From assembly GCA_945883545.1 (NCBI GenBank), contig CAMCXT010000003.1, forward strand, positions 58,956-122,955: DNA of 64,000 bases. Reading direction: 5' to 3'. The translations under genes and the position numbers were made by a program. Position 1 is the stretch's first letter; every line of letters starts with the position of its first letter. This DNA is from Chitinophaga pinensis. GTDB taxonomy: Bacteria > Bacteroidota > Bacteroidia > M30B66. Of the stretch, positions 1 through 9,652 are shown piece after piece. Under the pieces are notes generated by a model, which did not search any database, was not told where the DNA came from, and saw only the letters and a list, made by a program, of their open reading frames with translations.

Positions 1-270
1 ATAGGCTTGTCGATTATGACAAAATTATCGCCACAACCTCTTCAAGGTGTTATGATGGGAATGTGGTTCTTGGCGAGTGCTTACGGTCAATATGTAGCTG
101 GTTTGCTCGGTGCAGGAATGACGGTTCCAGGCGAGAATGCTACAGCCTCCGAAAAATTGATTTCTTATACTGATGGCTATCAACAACTAGCTATTTATGC
201 TGTTGTTTGTGGCGTTGTATTGATACTTATCGCTCCTCAAGTGAAGAAACTGATGGGCAATGTTAAATAA
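1..270 (+). CDS. POT-family (proton-dependent oligopeptide) MFS transporter, C-terminal fragment; gene begins upstream of window
   Basis: Open frame from the window edge; 'LSPQPLQGVMMGMWFLASAYGQYVAGLLG' resembles the C-terminal end of POT transporters. Confidence 0.75.
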   Translation: MGLSIMTKLSPQPLQGVMMGMWFLASAYGQYVAGLLGAGMTVPGENATASEKLISYTDGYQQLAIYAVVCGVVLILIAPQVKKLMGNVK

Positions 271-353
271 TTAAAAATTGCACATTTTTTTCTACCGGAT
301 TGTAGTTAAGTTCAACGACAATCCGGTATTTTTATCTTCTATAAAACCATATT

Positions 354-1295
354 ATGCCTACAGCTAGTCCATTATTGATTTTGCTCCTATTGGGAGTTGT
401 CTTTCTTTTTTTCTCCTTTAAAACTGTTCAGCAAGGCACTATTGGTGTTATAACTATTTTCGGGAAGTACCGCAGAATTTTACATCCAGGTCTGAACTTC
501 GTTATCCCATTTATTGAGAATGTTTTCAAAAGGGTTTCTACACAAAATCGATCTGTTGAGCTAGAATTTCAAGCAGTTACAATCGATCAAGCAAACGTAT
601 ATTTTAAAACCATGGTGCTTTTTTCGGTGATGGATGCCGAAGAAGAAACCATCAAGAAAGTTGCCTTCAAATTCATCGATGAACGCAATCTTATGCAAGC
701 ATTGATCAGAACCATCGAAGGATCAATCAGGTCATTTGTTGCTACCAAAAAACAAGCTGAAGTGCTTTCACTCAGAAGGGAAATCGTTGAACACGTAAAA
801 GATCAGATCGATGCTAATTTAGAAGGTTGGGGATACCATCTTCAAGATTTACAAGTGAATGATATCACTTTCGATGAGGCGGTAATGCGCTCAATGAGTC
901 AGGTTGTGGCTTCTAATAACCTGAAAGCTGCAGCCGAAAATGAAGGTCAAGCATTGTTGATTACAAAAACCAAAGCAGCTGAAGCTGAAGGAAACGCGAT
1001 TAAAATTGCAGCCGCCGCTGAAAGAGAAGCAGCACAACTGCGCGGACAAGGTGTTGCGCTATTCCGCCAAGAAGTAGCCAAAGGTTTGAACAATGCAGCA
1101 AACGAACTCAAACAAGCGAACCTCGATACCTCAATGATCATGTTCAGTATGTGGACTGAAGCCATCAAGAATTTCGCTGAATACGGAAAAGGTAATGTGA
1201 TTTTCCTAGATGGCTCAACCGACGGTATGCAAACCACCATGAAACAAATGATGGGTATGAACAAGGTGATGGAAGTTGACAAATCGGAAAAATAA
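354..1295 (+). CDS. SPFH/Band 7 (stomatin/prohibitin-like) membrane protein
   Basis: N-terminal TM segment, then 'VQQGTIGVITIFGKYRRILHPGLNFVIPFIE', and an Ala/Glu-rich coiled-coil. Confidence 0.9.
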   Translation: MPTASPLLILLLLGVVFLFFSFKTVQQGTIGVITIFGKYRRILHPGLNFVIPFIENVFKRVSTQNRSVELEFQAVTIDQANVYFKTMVLFSVMDAEEETIKKVAFKFIDERNLMQALIRTIEGSIRSFVATKKQAEVLSLRREIVEHVKDQIDANLEGWGYHLQDLQVNDITFDEAVMRSMSQVVASNNLKAAAENEGQALLITKTKAAEAEGNAIKIAAAAEREAAQLRGQGVALFRQEVAKGLNNAANELKQANLDTSMIMFSMWTEAIKNFAEYGKGNVIFLDGSTDGMQTTMKQMMGMNKVMEVDKSEK

Positions 1296-1816
1296 TGAGG
1301 AAACTAATTTTGATTTTACTGCTTCTTCCAAGCATTCTCCCAGCTCAAACAGAAGAAATTCGATGGATGAGTTTTACCGACGCCATGGAAGCATCCAAAA
1401 AATCGAAAAAGAAAATCCTGATCGACTTCTACACCGATTGGTGCGGATGGTGCAAGAAAATGGATGCCTCAACTTTCAAGGATTCTGCAGTGGTGAAATA
1501 TGTCAATGAGCACTACTATGCTGTAAAATTTAATGCAGAAAAGGAAAAGCCCATCACCATCAACGATACTACTTATAACATCGTTCCAGGCGCTGGAAGA
1601 AATGGAACACATGGAATTGCAATTACCTTACTCAACAATCGATTAGCTTATCCAAGCTTAGTTTTTCTAGATGAAGGGTTTAACCTATTGAGTCCATTGG
1701 CAGGCTTTCAAACCAAAGAACAAATCGAAGCACCGCTGCGTTACTTTGCGGAGAATCATTTCCGAAATCAATCTTGGGCGGATTACTCCAAGACTTACAA
1801 AAATAGATTCCCGTAA
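1295..1816 (+). CDS. Thioredoxin-fold protein, exported
   Basis: Signal peptide and 'DFYTDWCGWCKKMDAST' CxxC active site; start overlaps the previous stop (TAATG). Confidence 0.85.
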   Translation: MRKLILILLLLPSILPAQTEEIRWMSFTDAMEASKKSKKKILIDFYTDWCGWCKKMDASTFKDSAVVKYVNEHYYAVKFNAEKEKPITINDTTYNIVPGAGRNGTHGIAITLLNNRLAYPSLVFLDEGFNLLSPLAGFQTKEQIEAPLRYFAENHFRNQSWADYSKTYKNRFP

Positions 1817-1825
1817 ATAGAACGG

Positions 1826-2815
1826 ATGTCGAAATACAGCCAGCCAAAGTTTTTTAAAGAAACACCCAGACCCTTACTGGTTTTCTATGTGTTGGTGATT
1901 TATGTGTTTCTACAATTCATGTGGTGGTCGTATCTGCTGTTCGACCTCAACCAGCAAATTTTCGGACTTCGCAACGAATTGGATACATTAAAAACCCAAG
2001 GCTTCGATGTAGCTGAAGGTTTACTTCAGGAAAAGCTCACCCAAAAACGCCTGATGATTTTCGGAGAAGGAATGGTGTTCATCCTTTTTCTTTCTCTTGG
2101 AATTCTGCAGATTCGAAAGTCCTTCCGTCGCGAAAGTCAGGTGTCGAGACAACAAAAAAACTTCTTGATGTCGGTCACACACGAACTCAAGTCGCCTGTC
2201 GCCGCTGTGAAGCTTTTTCTCCAAACTTTAGGGAAACATGAACTTGATCGAACCCGACAACAAGAAATCATAAGGCGGGCAGTGGATGAAACAAACCGAC
2301 TCGATCATTTGATTGGAAACATACTCATGGCTTCTCAATTGGAGAATCATGCGTTTTCAATTAGAAAAGAAAATACTCACTTAAGCGAACTTTGCACTCA
2401 ATTCGCAGCTGGATTCAATGCAAGATTCAGTCAAGAGATTTTAGACACTCACATTGAGAAAGATATCTATGTGGATGCCGATCAAGAAGCGATACTTTCG
2501 ATCTTACTTAACCTGACAGAAAATGCCTGTAAATATGGTCCTGAAAATGAAAAAGTGGACTTGCATGTATTCAGAGAAAAGGATTGTGCAGTGGTGCAAG
2601 TGAAAGACCAAGGCTCAGGGATTTCATCTGACGATAAAAAACGAATATTCGAAAAATTCTTCCGTGCGGGAAACGAAGAAACCCGCCGAACCAAAGGCAC
2701 CGGTTTAGGTCTGTATATTGTTGGGATTCTCGCTGAACTGCACCATGCGCAGATTAAGGTGATGAATAATCAACCTGAAGGGAGTATTTTTGAGCTCCGA
2801 TTGAAATCTATATAA
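1826..2815 (+). CDS. Sensor histidine kinase (membrane-bound)
   Basis: Two TM segments; H-box 'SVTHELKSPVAAVKL'; N-box 'NLTENACKYGP'; G-boxes 'DQGSGIS', 'GTGLGLYIV'. Confidence 0.92.
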   Translation: MSKYSQPKFFKETPRPLLVFYVLVIYVFLQFMWWSYLLFDLNQQIFGLRNELDTLKTQGFDVAEGLLQEKLTQKRLMIFGEGMVFILFLSLGILQIRKSFRRESQVSRQQKNFLMSVTHELKSPVAAVKLFLQTLGKHELDRTRQQEIIRRAVDETNRLDHLIGNILMASQLENHAFSIRKENTHLSELCTQFAAGFNARFSQEILDTHIEKDIYVDADQEAILSILLNLTENACKYGPENEKVDLHVFREKDCAVVQVKDQGSGISSDDKKRIFEKFFRAGNEETRRTKGTGLGLYIVGILAELHHAQIKVMNNQPEGSIFELRLKSI

Positions 2816-2817
2816 TT

Positions 2818-4326
2818 ATGTCTAATAAAAGAGTAGCCCTGCTCATCCTAGATGGCTGGGGAATTGGCAATGGAACGCATTCTGATGCGATCTCGAATGC
2901 AAATACGCCTGTGATGGACAAATTGATGAAGGAACAACCTTGGTCGACTTTGCAAACATCAGGTTTAGCCGTTGGTCTTCCAGCAGGGCAAATGGGCAAC
3001 TCTGAAGTGGGCCACCTTAATATTGGAGCAGGTCGTGTTGTATATCAGGAGCTAGTGAAAATCAACAATTCCACCGAAAATGGCGAAATGGCTGCGAATC
3101 CCACGCTTCAAGCAGCTTTAAATCATGCCCGTGAAAACAACAAGCCCGTGCACTTTTTCGGATTATTGTCGGACGGTTGCATCCACTCTTCTGATAAGCA
3201 TTTACATCACCTAATTCAACTTGCAGAGGCGGCAAACGTTCAACGATTCTATGTGCATGCCATCACAGATGGTCGAGATACAGACCCGAAAAGTGGCGCC
3301 GGTTTTATCGAAACTTTGGAAGAAAAACTTAGCAATACAAGAGGCAAATTGGCAACTATTGTGGGTAGATATTTTGCCATGGACCGCGACAAGCGTTGGG
3401 AAAGAGTGAAGATTGCTTACGATCTGTTTGTGCACGGAATAGGTGAGCCAAGCGATAATCTTCTCGAAACCCTTAAAAGCCGATACAATGCCAACGAAAC
3501 CGACGAGTTCATTAAGCCAATTGTTGCGTTGGATGTGGATGGAAAAATTCAGCCCGGCGATGTAGTTATAAGCTACAATTACCGAACAGACCGCTGCCGT
3601 GAAATTACCGAAGTGCTTACTCAGAAAGAGTTTCCTGAGTTCGAGATGAAGCCATTGCCACTGTATTACGTCACCATGACCAATTATGATGACAACTTCA
3701 AAGACGTGAAGGTGATCTTTTCCAAAGACGATATGCAATTCACACTAGGTGAAGTAATTTCATCGGCTGGAAGAACGCAACTTAGGATTGCAGAAACTGA
3801 GAAATATCCACATGTTACCTTTTTCTTTTCGGGTGGAAGAGAAAGCGAATTCCCGGGTGAACATCGTATCATGATCCCTTCTCCGAAAGTCCCAACATAT
3901 GATCTACAGCCTGAAATGAGCGCTGAAGGTATTCGAGACGCAGTTGTAGCTGACATTGAAAATAATCAACCTGATTTTATTTGTTTAAACTTCGCCAATC
4001 CTGATATGGTTGGACATACTGGCGTTTATGATGCTATTTTGAAGGCCGTAGAAACAGTAGACCACTGCCTTGGAACTGTGCTTGAAACACTAAGCAAATT
4101 CGAATATTCTGTAATTATTATAGCTGATCATGGAAATGCCGATTATGCAGAGAATCCTGATGGCAGCCCAAATACAGCGCACACAACCAACCCAGTGCCT
4201 TGTATTTTAATAGATAGAGAACACAAGCACATTAGAAGCGGAAAGCTTGCCGACATTGCTCCTACCATTTTAAATTTGATGCACCTAAATATTCCGGTGC
4301 AGATGAACGGCGAGGTATTGGTTTAA
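2818..4326 (+). CDS. gpmI: 2,3-bisphosphoglycerate-independent phosphoglycerate mutase
   Basis: 'LLILDGWGIG', 'GNSEVGHLNIGAGRVVYQ', 'HAITDGRDTDPKSG', 'ADHGNADYAENPDGSPNTAHTTNPVP'. Confidence 0.97.
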   Translation: MSNKRVALLILDGWGIGNGTHSDAISNANTPVMDKLMKEQPWSTLQTSGLAVGLPAGQMGNSEVGHLNIGAGRVVYQELVKINNSTENGEMAANPTLQAALNHARENNKPVHFFGLLSDGCIHSSDKHLHHLIQLAEAANVQRFYVHAITDGRDTDPKSGAGFIETLEEKLSNTRGKLATIVGRYFAMDRDKRWERVKIAYDLFVHGIGEPSDNLLETLKSRYNANETDEFIKPIVALDVDGKIQPGDVVISYNYRTDRCREITEVLTQKEFPEFEMKPLPLYYVTMTNYDDNFKDVKVIFSKDDMQFTLGEVISSAGRTQLRIAETEKYPHVTFFFSGGRESEFPGEHRIMIPSPKVPTYDLQPEMSAEGIRDAVVADIENNQPDFICLNFANPDMVGHTGVYDAILKAVETVDHCLGTVLETLSKFEYSVIIIADHGNADYAENPDGSPNTAHTTNPVPCILIDREHKHIRSGKLADIAPTILNLMHLNIPVQMNGEVLV

Positions 4327-4340
4327 CCTATATAAAAGAA

Positions 4341-4374
4341 AAATCCCCGTGAAGATTGAACCTCACGGGGATTT
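4341..4374. terminator. Bidirectional intrinsic terminator between convergent genes
   Basis: Perfect 12-bp stem aaatccccgtga / tcacggggattt, A- and T-flanked, between gpmI (+) and the CUB protein (-). Confidence 0.85.
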
Positions 4375-4391
4375 TTTATTGTTATGAATGC

Positions 4392-7300
4392 CTATCGAAG
4401 CAAAGTCAATGTTCCTTCGTAACTATTCTTCAAACCGTTTCTATCAATCGCCTGGATCTTATAAATGTAGATGCCTCCAGGTAAAGTTCTTTCGCTAAGT
4501 CGGGTTTTGCCATCCCAACCGTTTTCGATATCGAAAGTACTATAAAGCAATTCTCCCCAACGGTCGTAAATACGCATCGAGAATTCTTGTACATCTTCGC
4601 CAAATGCACGGAATACATCATTATAACCATCTTCATTTGGTGTAAATGCCGTTGGAACATAAAGTTTATATCCAATTTGAACGAACACTGTTTTGGAAGT
4701 TGAATCCATACATCCAAATTCATTAATCGCCAATTGAGTAATCGTGTAAGATCCTGAATCAGGGAACATTGGACGTGCATTGTTCGTGAAAATGGTATCG
4801 ACACCAGGAATTTGGTACACAATTTCTGATGCACCATTCGAAATGTCTATAATATCTGTGTAAGGATTGATGATGTCGATCAATTCTGGACTCACGCTAA
4901 ATGCTGAAATTGGCGTTGGATTGATCGTGATCATATTCTCCATTCTGTAAGTGTTGGAGCAACCATATTCTGAAGTAACCTGAAGTGAAACTGTGTAATT
5001 ACCAGCTGTATTGTAAAGTATTGTCGGGTTGTTTTCTTCAGAATATTTATCGTTTCCAAACGACCAGCTTATGTTACTGATCGGATCATCAGATTCAGAT
5101 AAATTGCTGAAAGTGATAAGTGATGGCTCGCAAGCTGTATAAGCACTGGCATCAAAGTTCGCAACTGGCATACGCCAAACCTGAACAGGGAATTGGAACA
5201 AGTTACTCTCGCATCCTTGATCGGTGATCGTTAGTGTTACATTGTTCAAACCAGTAGAACTGAAACTGATGTCTTGTGGATTTCTGTCAGTTGAAAATGG
5301 AATATTCGCAGATGGTCCAAATTGCCAATCGAAACTTGCCAAAGGTCCAAATTGACCACCTGCAATAAAGTCGAACGAATTTACATCAAAGCACATTGGA
5401 TTAGGTCCTGCGAAACTCGCTACTGGCTGAGGAAGCACAGTAACCAAGATTGTATCGGCTGTAACGCATCCTAAATCCGTTGTAGTAACAATGAACTCTC
5501 TAATGTAAGAGTCGTTCGAAACATTCGAGAGTGTAGCAATTGGGTTCGAGATATTCGTGAAATTCAACCCTTCAATTGGTGCCCAAGAATAGGTGTAACC
5601 CGCAGTTGGCGTAGTTCCTAACTGAGCAGGAACCAAAGAACAAACTGTAAGATCATTTCCTGCATTGGAGATTGGCAATGGTGTAACAACTAAGTTAACT
5701 GATCCTGCAGGAGATGAACATCCATTTTCGGTAATTACAAGCGTGTAAGTTCCTGATAATGCAGGCTGTGCATCTGTAAATGATGGGTTACGGTCTGTTG
5801 AAGTAAAACTGTTTGGACCATTCCAATTGTAAATCGTTCCAACTACAGGAAGTGGAGCTGGTCCACTGATATTCAATGTTTCACCATGACAAACAGGAGA
5901 ATTGGTTGTTATTGCAGGAAGTGCTGGAATTGGGAAAATAGCAACTTGTGTTGTTGCAGGTAAACTCCAACATCCGTTTACTTGCACTCTAACTGAATAA
6001 TTGCCCGACATTACAGGAGTTGAGTTGGCAATCTGCGGACTAAACAATGCTGAGAAAATTACTCCGCCAGGATTTGTCCATTCAAATGTTCCACCAACTA
6101 CATCTGGTGTGTTTAACTGAAGTAAATCGCCTGCGCATAAAGGACCATTGTTGGTTGGCGTAGGTGAAGTTGGGTAAGGATTAATTACTACATCAAGCAA
6201 AGCTGGAGGAGAAGGACATCCATTCACTGAAACTACGCAAGTATATTGTCCAGCAGCAGCAGCAGATGCAGCAGCAATAGATGGATTCTGAACAGCAGAA
6301 GTAAATCCATTGGAATGAGACCAAGAGAAAGTTCCAGAGTTCACGTTTTGTGCTGAGAAGTTCAGTGCTGTTCCCTCGCAAATTGGGCTGTTGCTTGACG
6401 GTACCGGAGGCGCTGGAGTTTGGAATACAAACACATTGGTGGTTGCAATACTCTGGCATCCTGATGCTGCAACTGTAGCAGTAACGGTGTAAACACCTTG
6501 ATCGGCAACAGTTACGTTAGGGAAAACTGGATTTTGATCAGTTGATGTAAAACCATTTGGACCAGTCCATGAATATGTGGCATCGACAATATCGGTTGCG
6601 TTTAATGTCACACTCTGACCAATACACGCAGGTCCTGAAGTGGAAGCGCCTACTGGACAAACTGAACAAGATTCTGGTGCATTATAGGTTTGAATGTAAG
6701 CACAGGTATTGTCGTCTGAAAATACAACGCTGATTTCTCCTACAGCTCCGTTAGAAGCCATGTTAGTAAAGTTGTAATTTACCGTAGGATCAAAAGGTGC
6801 AGTAAATTGAACGAAACCTCCAAGTGAATTGGCAATTGTTAATGTTCCCGTTTCTGGTGGATTAACAAGCTCAATATCACCAGTCATAGTGAAAGTGTTT
6901 GTGGCAGGATCGCAAGCGGATGGATTAACTGGTACATCGAGTTCACAGAAAATACTACAATCGGTTGATCCAGTTCCTCCATTTTGTTGGAAGTTGATAT
7001 TGGTTACCTGATTGGAGAAGTTGGTGAGCAGTAACATATAATATTCTCCCGACTGGGCATTGGGAATATTACAGTTTTCGATCGCTGCTCCTGAGTAACT
7101 ACAATCAACAAAGTAAGAACCTGCACCTGCAGCGCAATCTTGGTTTGGATCGGTTGCTTCTCCACAAATACCGTTTTGCCACTGCTGCTCAGTGAATGGT
7201 CCCCAACAAATAAAATCCACATCGAAACCTGATGTAATTAAAATGTCGATTGGTCCGGTTTCTTCGATTCGCATGAAGTACCACGCTGGATTCGGTGTTG

Positions 7301-8999
7301 AACCTAAACAGCAGATTCCACCGCCAAATTCAGAATTTGTTCCAGTTGCAGCAGGGAAAGTGATCCCTCCTTCAACTTCAGTACAGAATGGTTGAGCATC
7401 GTCACAGTAACCTGTTGGTGCATCCACTGGGTCTTGACAAGTAACACACTGCACAGTGGCTTCGAAACCAATGTTGGTAACGCTGCTGCTTGAAGTAAAC
7501 ACCAAAGTCATACATCCTCCCGAAGCGGTAGAACTACTTATTGGTGGAGGAATCGTAAATCCTGAGAAAATACCAAGAAGTTCAGCAGTATTATCGGGAC
7601 CATCGTAAACGGTTAACCTGTCGAAAGTTGCTTCGGTAGTGAATTCTGTAAAAGTAATGTTGATACACTCTGCTGTACCTGAGCAGATAGTTTGTGATAC
7701 ACTTAAGTCGTTGGCATATTGGCCTGGCCCACCTGGATCTTGAAGAATCGCATTGCAAGTTGTGACAACTGGACCACCTTGACCAAGAATCAAAATATCT
7801 GGTGGCGGAGGACAAGGTACACAGGTTAAAGTAGCATTGAAACCAGCACCATTTGCAAATGCGTTAGAGATAAACTGAACAGTCATACAACCGCCAGAAT
7901 TTGTTGTGCTGGTAACAGCAGGCGGAATATTAAAACCAGAAACTTCATCGATTAGTGCAGCGCCAATTGTAGCGCCATCGTAGAAACGAATTACATCGAT
8001 GGTATTTTCAGTTTGAACTTGGTTAAAAGTTAAACGAACACAGTTGCCTGCATCCGAACAGAAAGTTTGAATTACATTAAGGTTGTTAGGATAATCGCCA
8101 GATCCTCCTGGATCAACAACAGTTCCTCCACAAGCATTAATCGTTGCAGGGCCTTGACCAAGGATGAAAACATCTTGAGGTGGCGCACATGGAACACAAT
8201 CCATAGTGGCTTTAAAACCTTCGAAATTGGTAAAAGCGTTAGAAGTGAATTCTACGGTTAAGCAACCTCCTGATTGGTCGGATGAAACAATTGCTGGTGG
8301 CAAATTGAATCCTGAAGCCATATCAAGAAGTGGCGCTGCAACGCTGTTTCCATCAAAGAAACGAACAAAGTCAGCTCCCGATTCCATTTCAAATTCGGAG
8401 AATGTTAGGCGAACACAATCGCCTGTACCTGAGCAAAATGTTTGAACAATTGTCGAGTTGTCGGGATAATTCAACGTTGCTCCTGGATCGCGCAGAATTC
8501 CACCACAACCAGTAATGGTTGCTCCACCTTGACCCAAGGTGTAAATAATTGGATCGGGAGGACAAGGAATACAGGTAACATCGATAGAAAAACCAGCGGG
8601 TGTAACAGAACCATCAGATGTGAAAGTAATGGTAATGCTTCCTGCTGAACCTGCCGTACCAGTAAGCACCATTGGTAATGCCAACGCTGCACCGGCATAG
8701 TCTAGTAAAGGCTCTCCTGTTGCAGTTGGCCCATTGTAAATTCTAACAAAATCGAAGTTTGCTTCAGTAGCAAAACTGGTAATTGTTAACTGTAAACACT
8801 GCCCTGGTGTAGCCGAAGTGAATGTTTGGGTAACATTCAAACCATTCCCATAAGGACCATTTCCACCAGGATCGAGGATGGTTCCTCCACAGGTTACGAT
8901 ATTGGCTCCGCCTTGTCCAAGAATCAATTGAGCAGATAGATTGGTCCCCGTTAAAAGCACGGTGACCATCAGAATTAGTTGGTAGAATCTGATTTTCAT
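4392..8999 (-). CDS. Large secreted multidomain protein: four CUB-like repeats, Ig/PKD-type domains, gliding-motility-type (T9SS type B) C-terminal domain
   Basis: Signal peptide; four 'LGQGG..I..CGG...DPGG..Y..N..V.QTFCS' units; 'WQFGPSANIPFSTDRNPQ' PKD; C-term 'VPTAFTPNEDGYNDVFRAFG...FSMRIYDRWGELLYSTFDIENGWDG'. Confidence 0.9.
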   Translation of the reverse strand: MKIRFYQLILMVTVLLTGTNLSAQLILGQGGANIVTCGGTILDPGGNGPYGNGLNVTQTFTSATPGQCLQLTITSFATEANFDFVRIYNGPTATGEPLLDYAGAALALPMVLTGTAGSAGSITITFTSDGSVTPAGFSIDVTCIPCPPDPIIYTLGQGGATITGCGGILRDPGATLNYPDNSTIVQTFCSGTGDCVRLTFSEFEMESGADFVRFFDGNSVAAPLLDMASGFNLPPAIVSSDQSGGCLTVEFTSNAFTNFEGFKATMDCVPCAPPQDVFILGQGPATINACGGTVVDPGGSGDYPNNLNVIQTFCSDAGNCVRLTFNQVQTENTIDVIRFYDGATIGAALIDEVSGFNIPPAVTSTTNSGGCMTVQFISNAFANGAGFNATLTCVPCPPPPDILILGQGGPVVTTCNAILQDPGGPGQYANDLSVSQTICSGTAECINITFTEFTTEATFDRLTVYDGPDNTAELLGIFSGFTIPPPISSSTASGGCMTLVFTSSSSVTNIGFEATVQCVTCQDPVDAPTGYCDDAQPFCTEVEGGITFPAATGTNSEFGGGICCLGSTPNPAWYFMRIEETGPIDILITSGFDVDFICWGPFTEQQWQNGICGEATDPNQDCAAGAGSYFVDCSYSGAAIENCNIPNAQSGEYYMLLLTNFSNQVTNINFQQNGGTGSTDCSIFCELDVPVNPSACDPATNTFTMTGDIELVNPPETGTLTIANSLGGFVQFTAPFDPTVNYNFTNMASNGAVGEISVVFSDDNTCAYIQTYNAPESCSVCPVGASTSGPACIGQSVTLNATDIVDATYSWTGPNGFTSTDQNPVFPNVTVADQGVYTVTATVAASGCQSIATTNVFVFQTPAPPVPSSNSPICEGTALNFSAQNVNSGTFSWSHSNGFTSAVQNPSIAAASAAAAGQYTCVVSVNGCPSPPALLDVVINPYPTSPTPTNNGPLCAGDLLQLNTPDVVGGTFEWTNPGGVIFSALFSPQIANSTPVMSGNYSVRVQVNGCWSLPATTQVAIFPIPALPAITTNSPVCHGETLNISGPAPLPVVGTIYNWNGPNSFTSTDRNPSFTDAQPALSGTYTLVITENGCSSPAGSVNLVVTPLPISNAGNDLTVCSLVPAQLGTTPTAGYTYSWAPIEGLNFTNISNPIATLSNVSNDSYIREFIVTTTDLGCVTADTILVTVLPQPVASFAGPNPMCFDVNSFDFIAGGQFGPLASFDWQFGPSANIPFSTDRNPQDISFSSTGLNNVTLTITDQGCESNLFQFPVQVWRMPVANFDASAYTACEPSLITFSNLSESDDPISNISWSFGNDKYSEENNPTILYNTAGNYTVSLQVTSEYGCSNTYRMENMITINPTPISAFSVSPELIDIINPYTDIIDISNGASEIVYQIPGVDTIFTNNARPMFPDSGSYTITQLAINEFGCMDSTSKTVFVQIGYKLYVPTAFTPNEDGYNDVFRAFGEDVQEFSMRIYDRWGELLYSTFDIENGWDGKTRLSERTLPGGIYIYKIQAIDRNGLKNSYEGTLTLLR

Positions 9000-9001
9000 G
9001 C

Positions 9002-9457
9002 TTAATTGGAGTTTGTATTGTTGCTAAATTCTTGTTCAATGCGAAGCAGTTCGGCATCCAATTCATTCAACGACAATAGATCGATAGGATGACCTGGAAC
9101 CGATTGATAGGTGCGCTGTCTTTTGTCTACTAATCTCTGCAAAGTGCCAACATCGATTTTACTTAAATCAACTGCAGGACATTCCGAACAAGGCTTGTCG
9201 TGATTGATTACAAATGAACTTTGATAGATAAAGTTCACTTGTGCAAGTTTTACCGGTGTCATGTTGATGATATCTGTATCGGAATAATACTTTCTGGCAC
9301 GGATATCAATCAGCTGTAGGTTGTCGTTGTTCTGCGCAAACAGAACAGATGAAACCATGAGTGAAGCGAGGAAAAATAGTGTTTTCACGATTTTACAAAA
9401 TAGGCTAACAAATATAGAAAAATCTGCTTTGGTTCGAAAGTTAAAACCTAAAGTCAA
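9002..9457 (-). CDS. Small exported hypothetical protein; real start may be GTG near 9388 (VKTLFFLASLMVSSVLFAQ)
   Basis: Signal-peptide-like segment, then a hydrophilic domain; directly upstream of and co-directional with the CUB-repeat gene. Confidence 0.6.
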   Translation of the reverse strand: MTLGFNFRTKADFSIFVSLFCKIVKTLFFLASLMVSSVLFAQNNDNLQLIDIRARKYYSDTDIINMTPVKLAQVNFIYQSSFVINHDKPCSECPAVDLSKIDVGTLQRLVDKRQRTYQSVPGHPIDLLSLNELDAELLRIEQEFSNNTNSN

Positions 9458-9652
9458 ACGACTTGATAATCAGTTATTTTAAACAATCATCAAGTAGATG
9501 CAATCAAATAGCTGTTCGCTGCACGGCAAACGATAATTTATCAGATCGACAAAAAATGGAGCCTATTTCCCTGAAAAATTACAACTATGATTTGTATATC
9601 AAATTAGCAACATGCATTTTTTCATCCAAACGCAAATTGCCATTTCTAGAAT

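Noticed and set aside
3211-3738. 175-aa antisense ORF within gpmI
   Set aside because: It lies fully opposite a confidently identified enzyme and has no domain features; typical shadow ORF.
8764-9066. 100-aa minus ORF overlapping the start of the CUB protein
   Set aside because: Out of frame with the signal peptide and CUB repeats; no features of its own.
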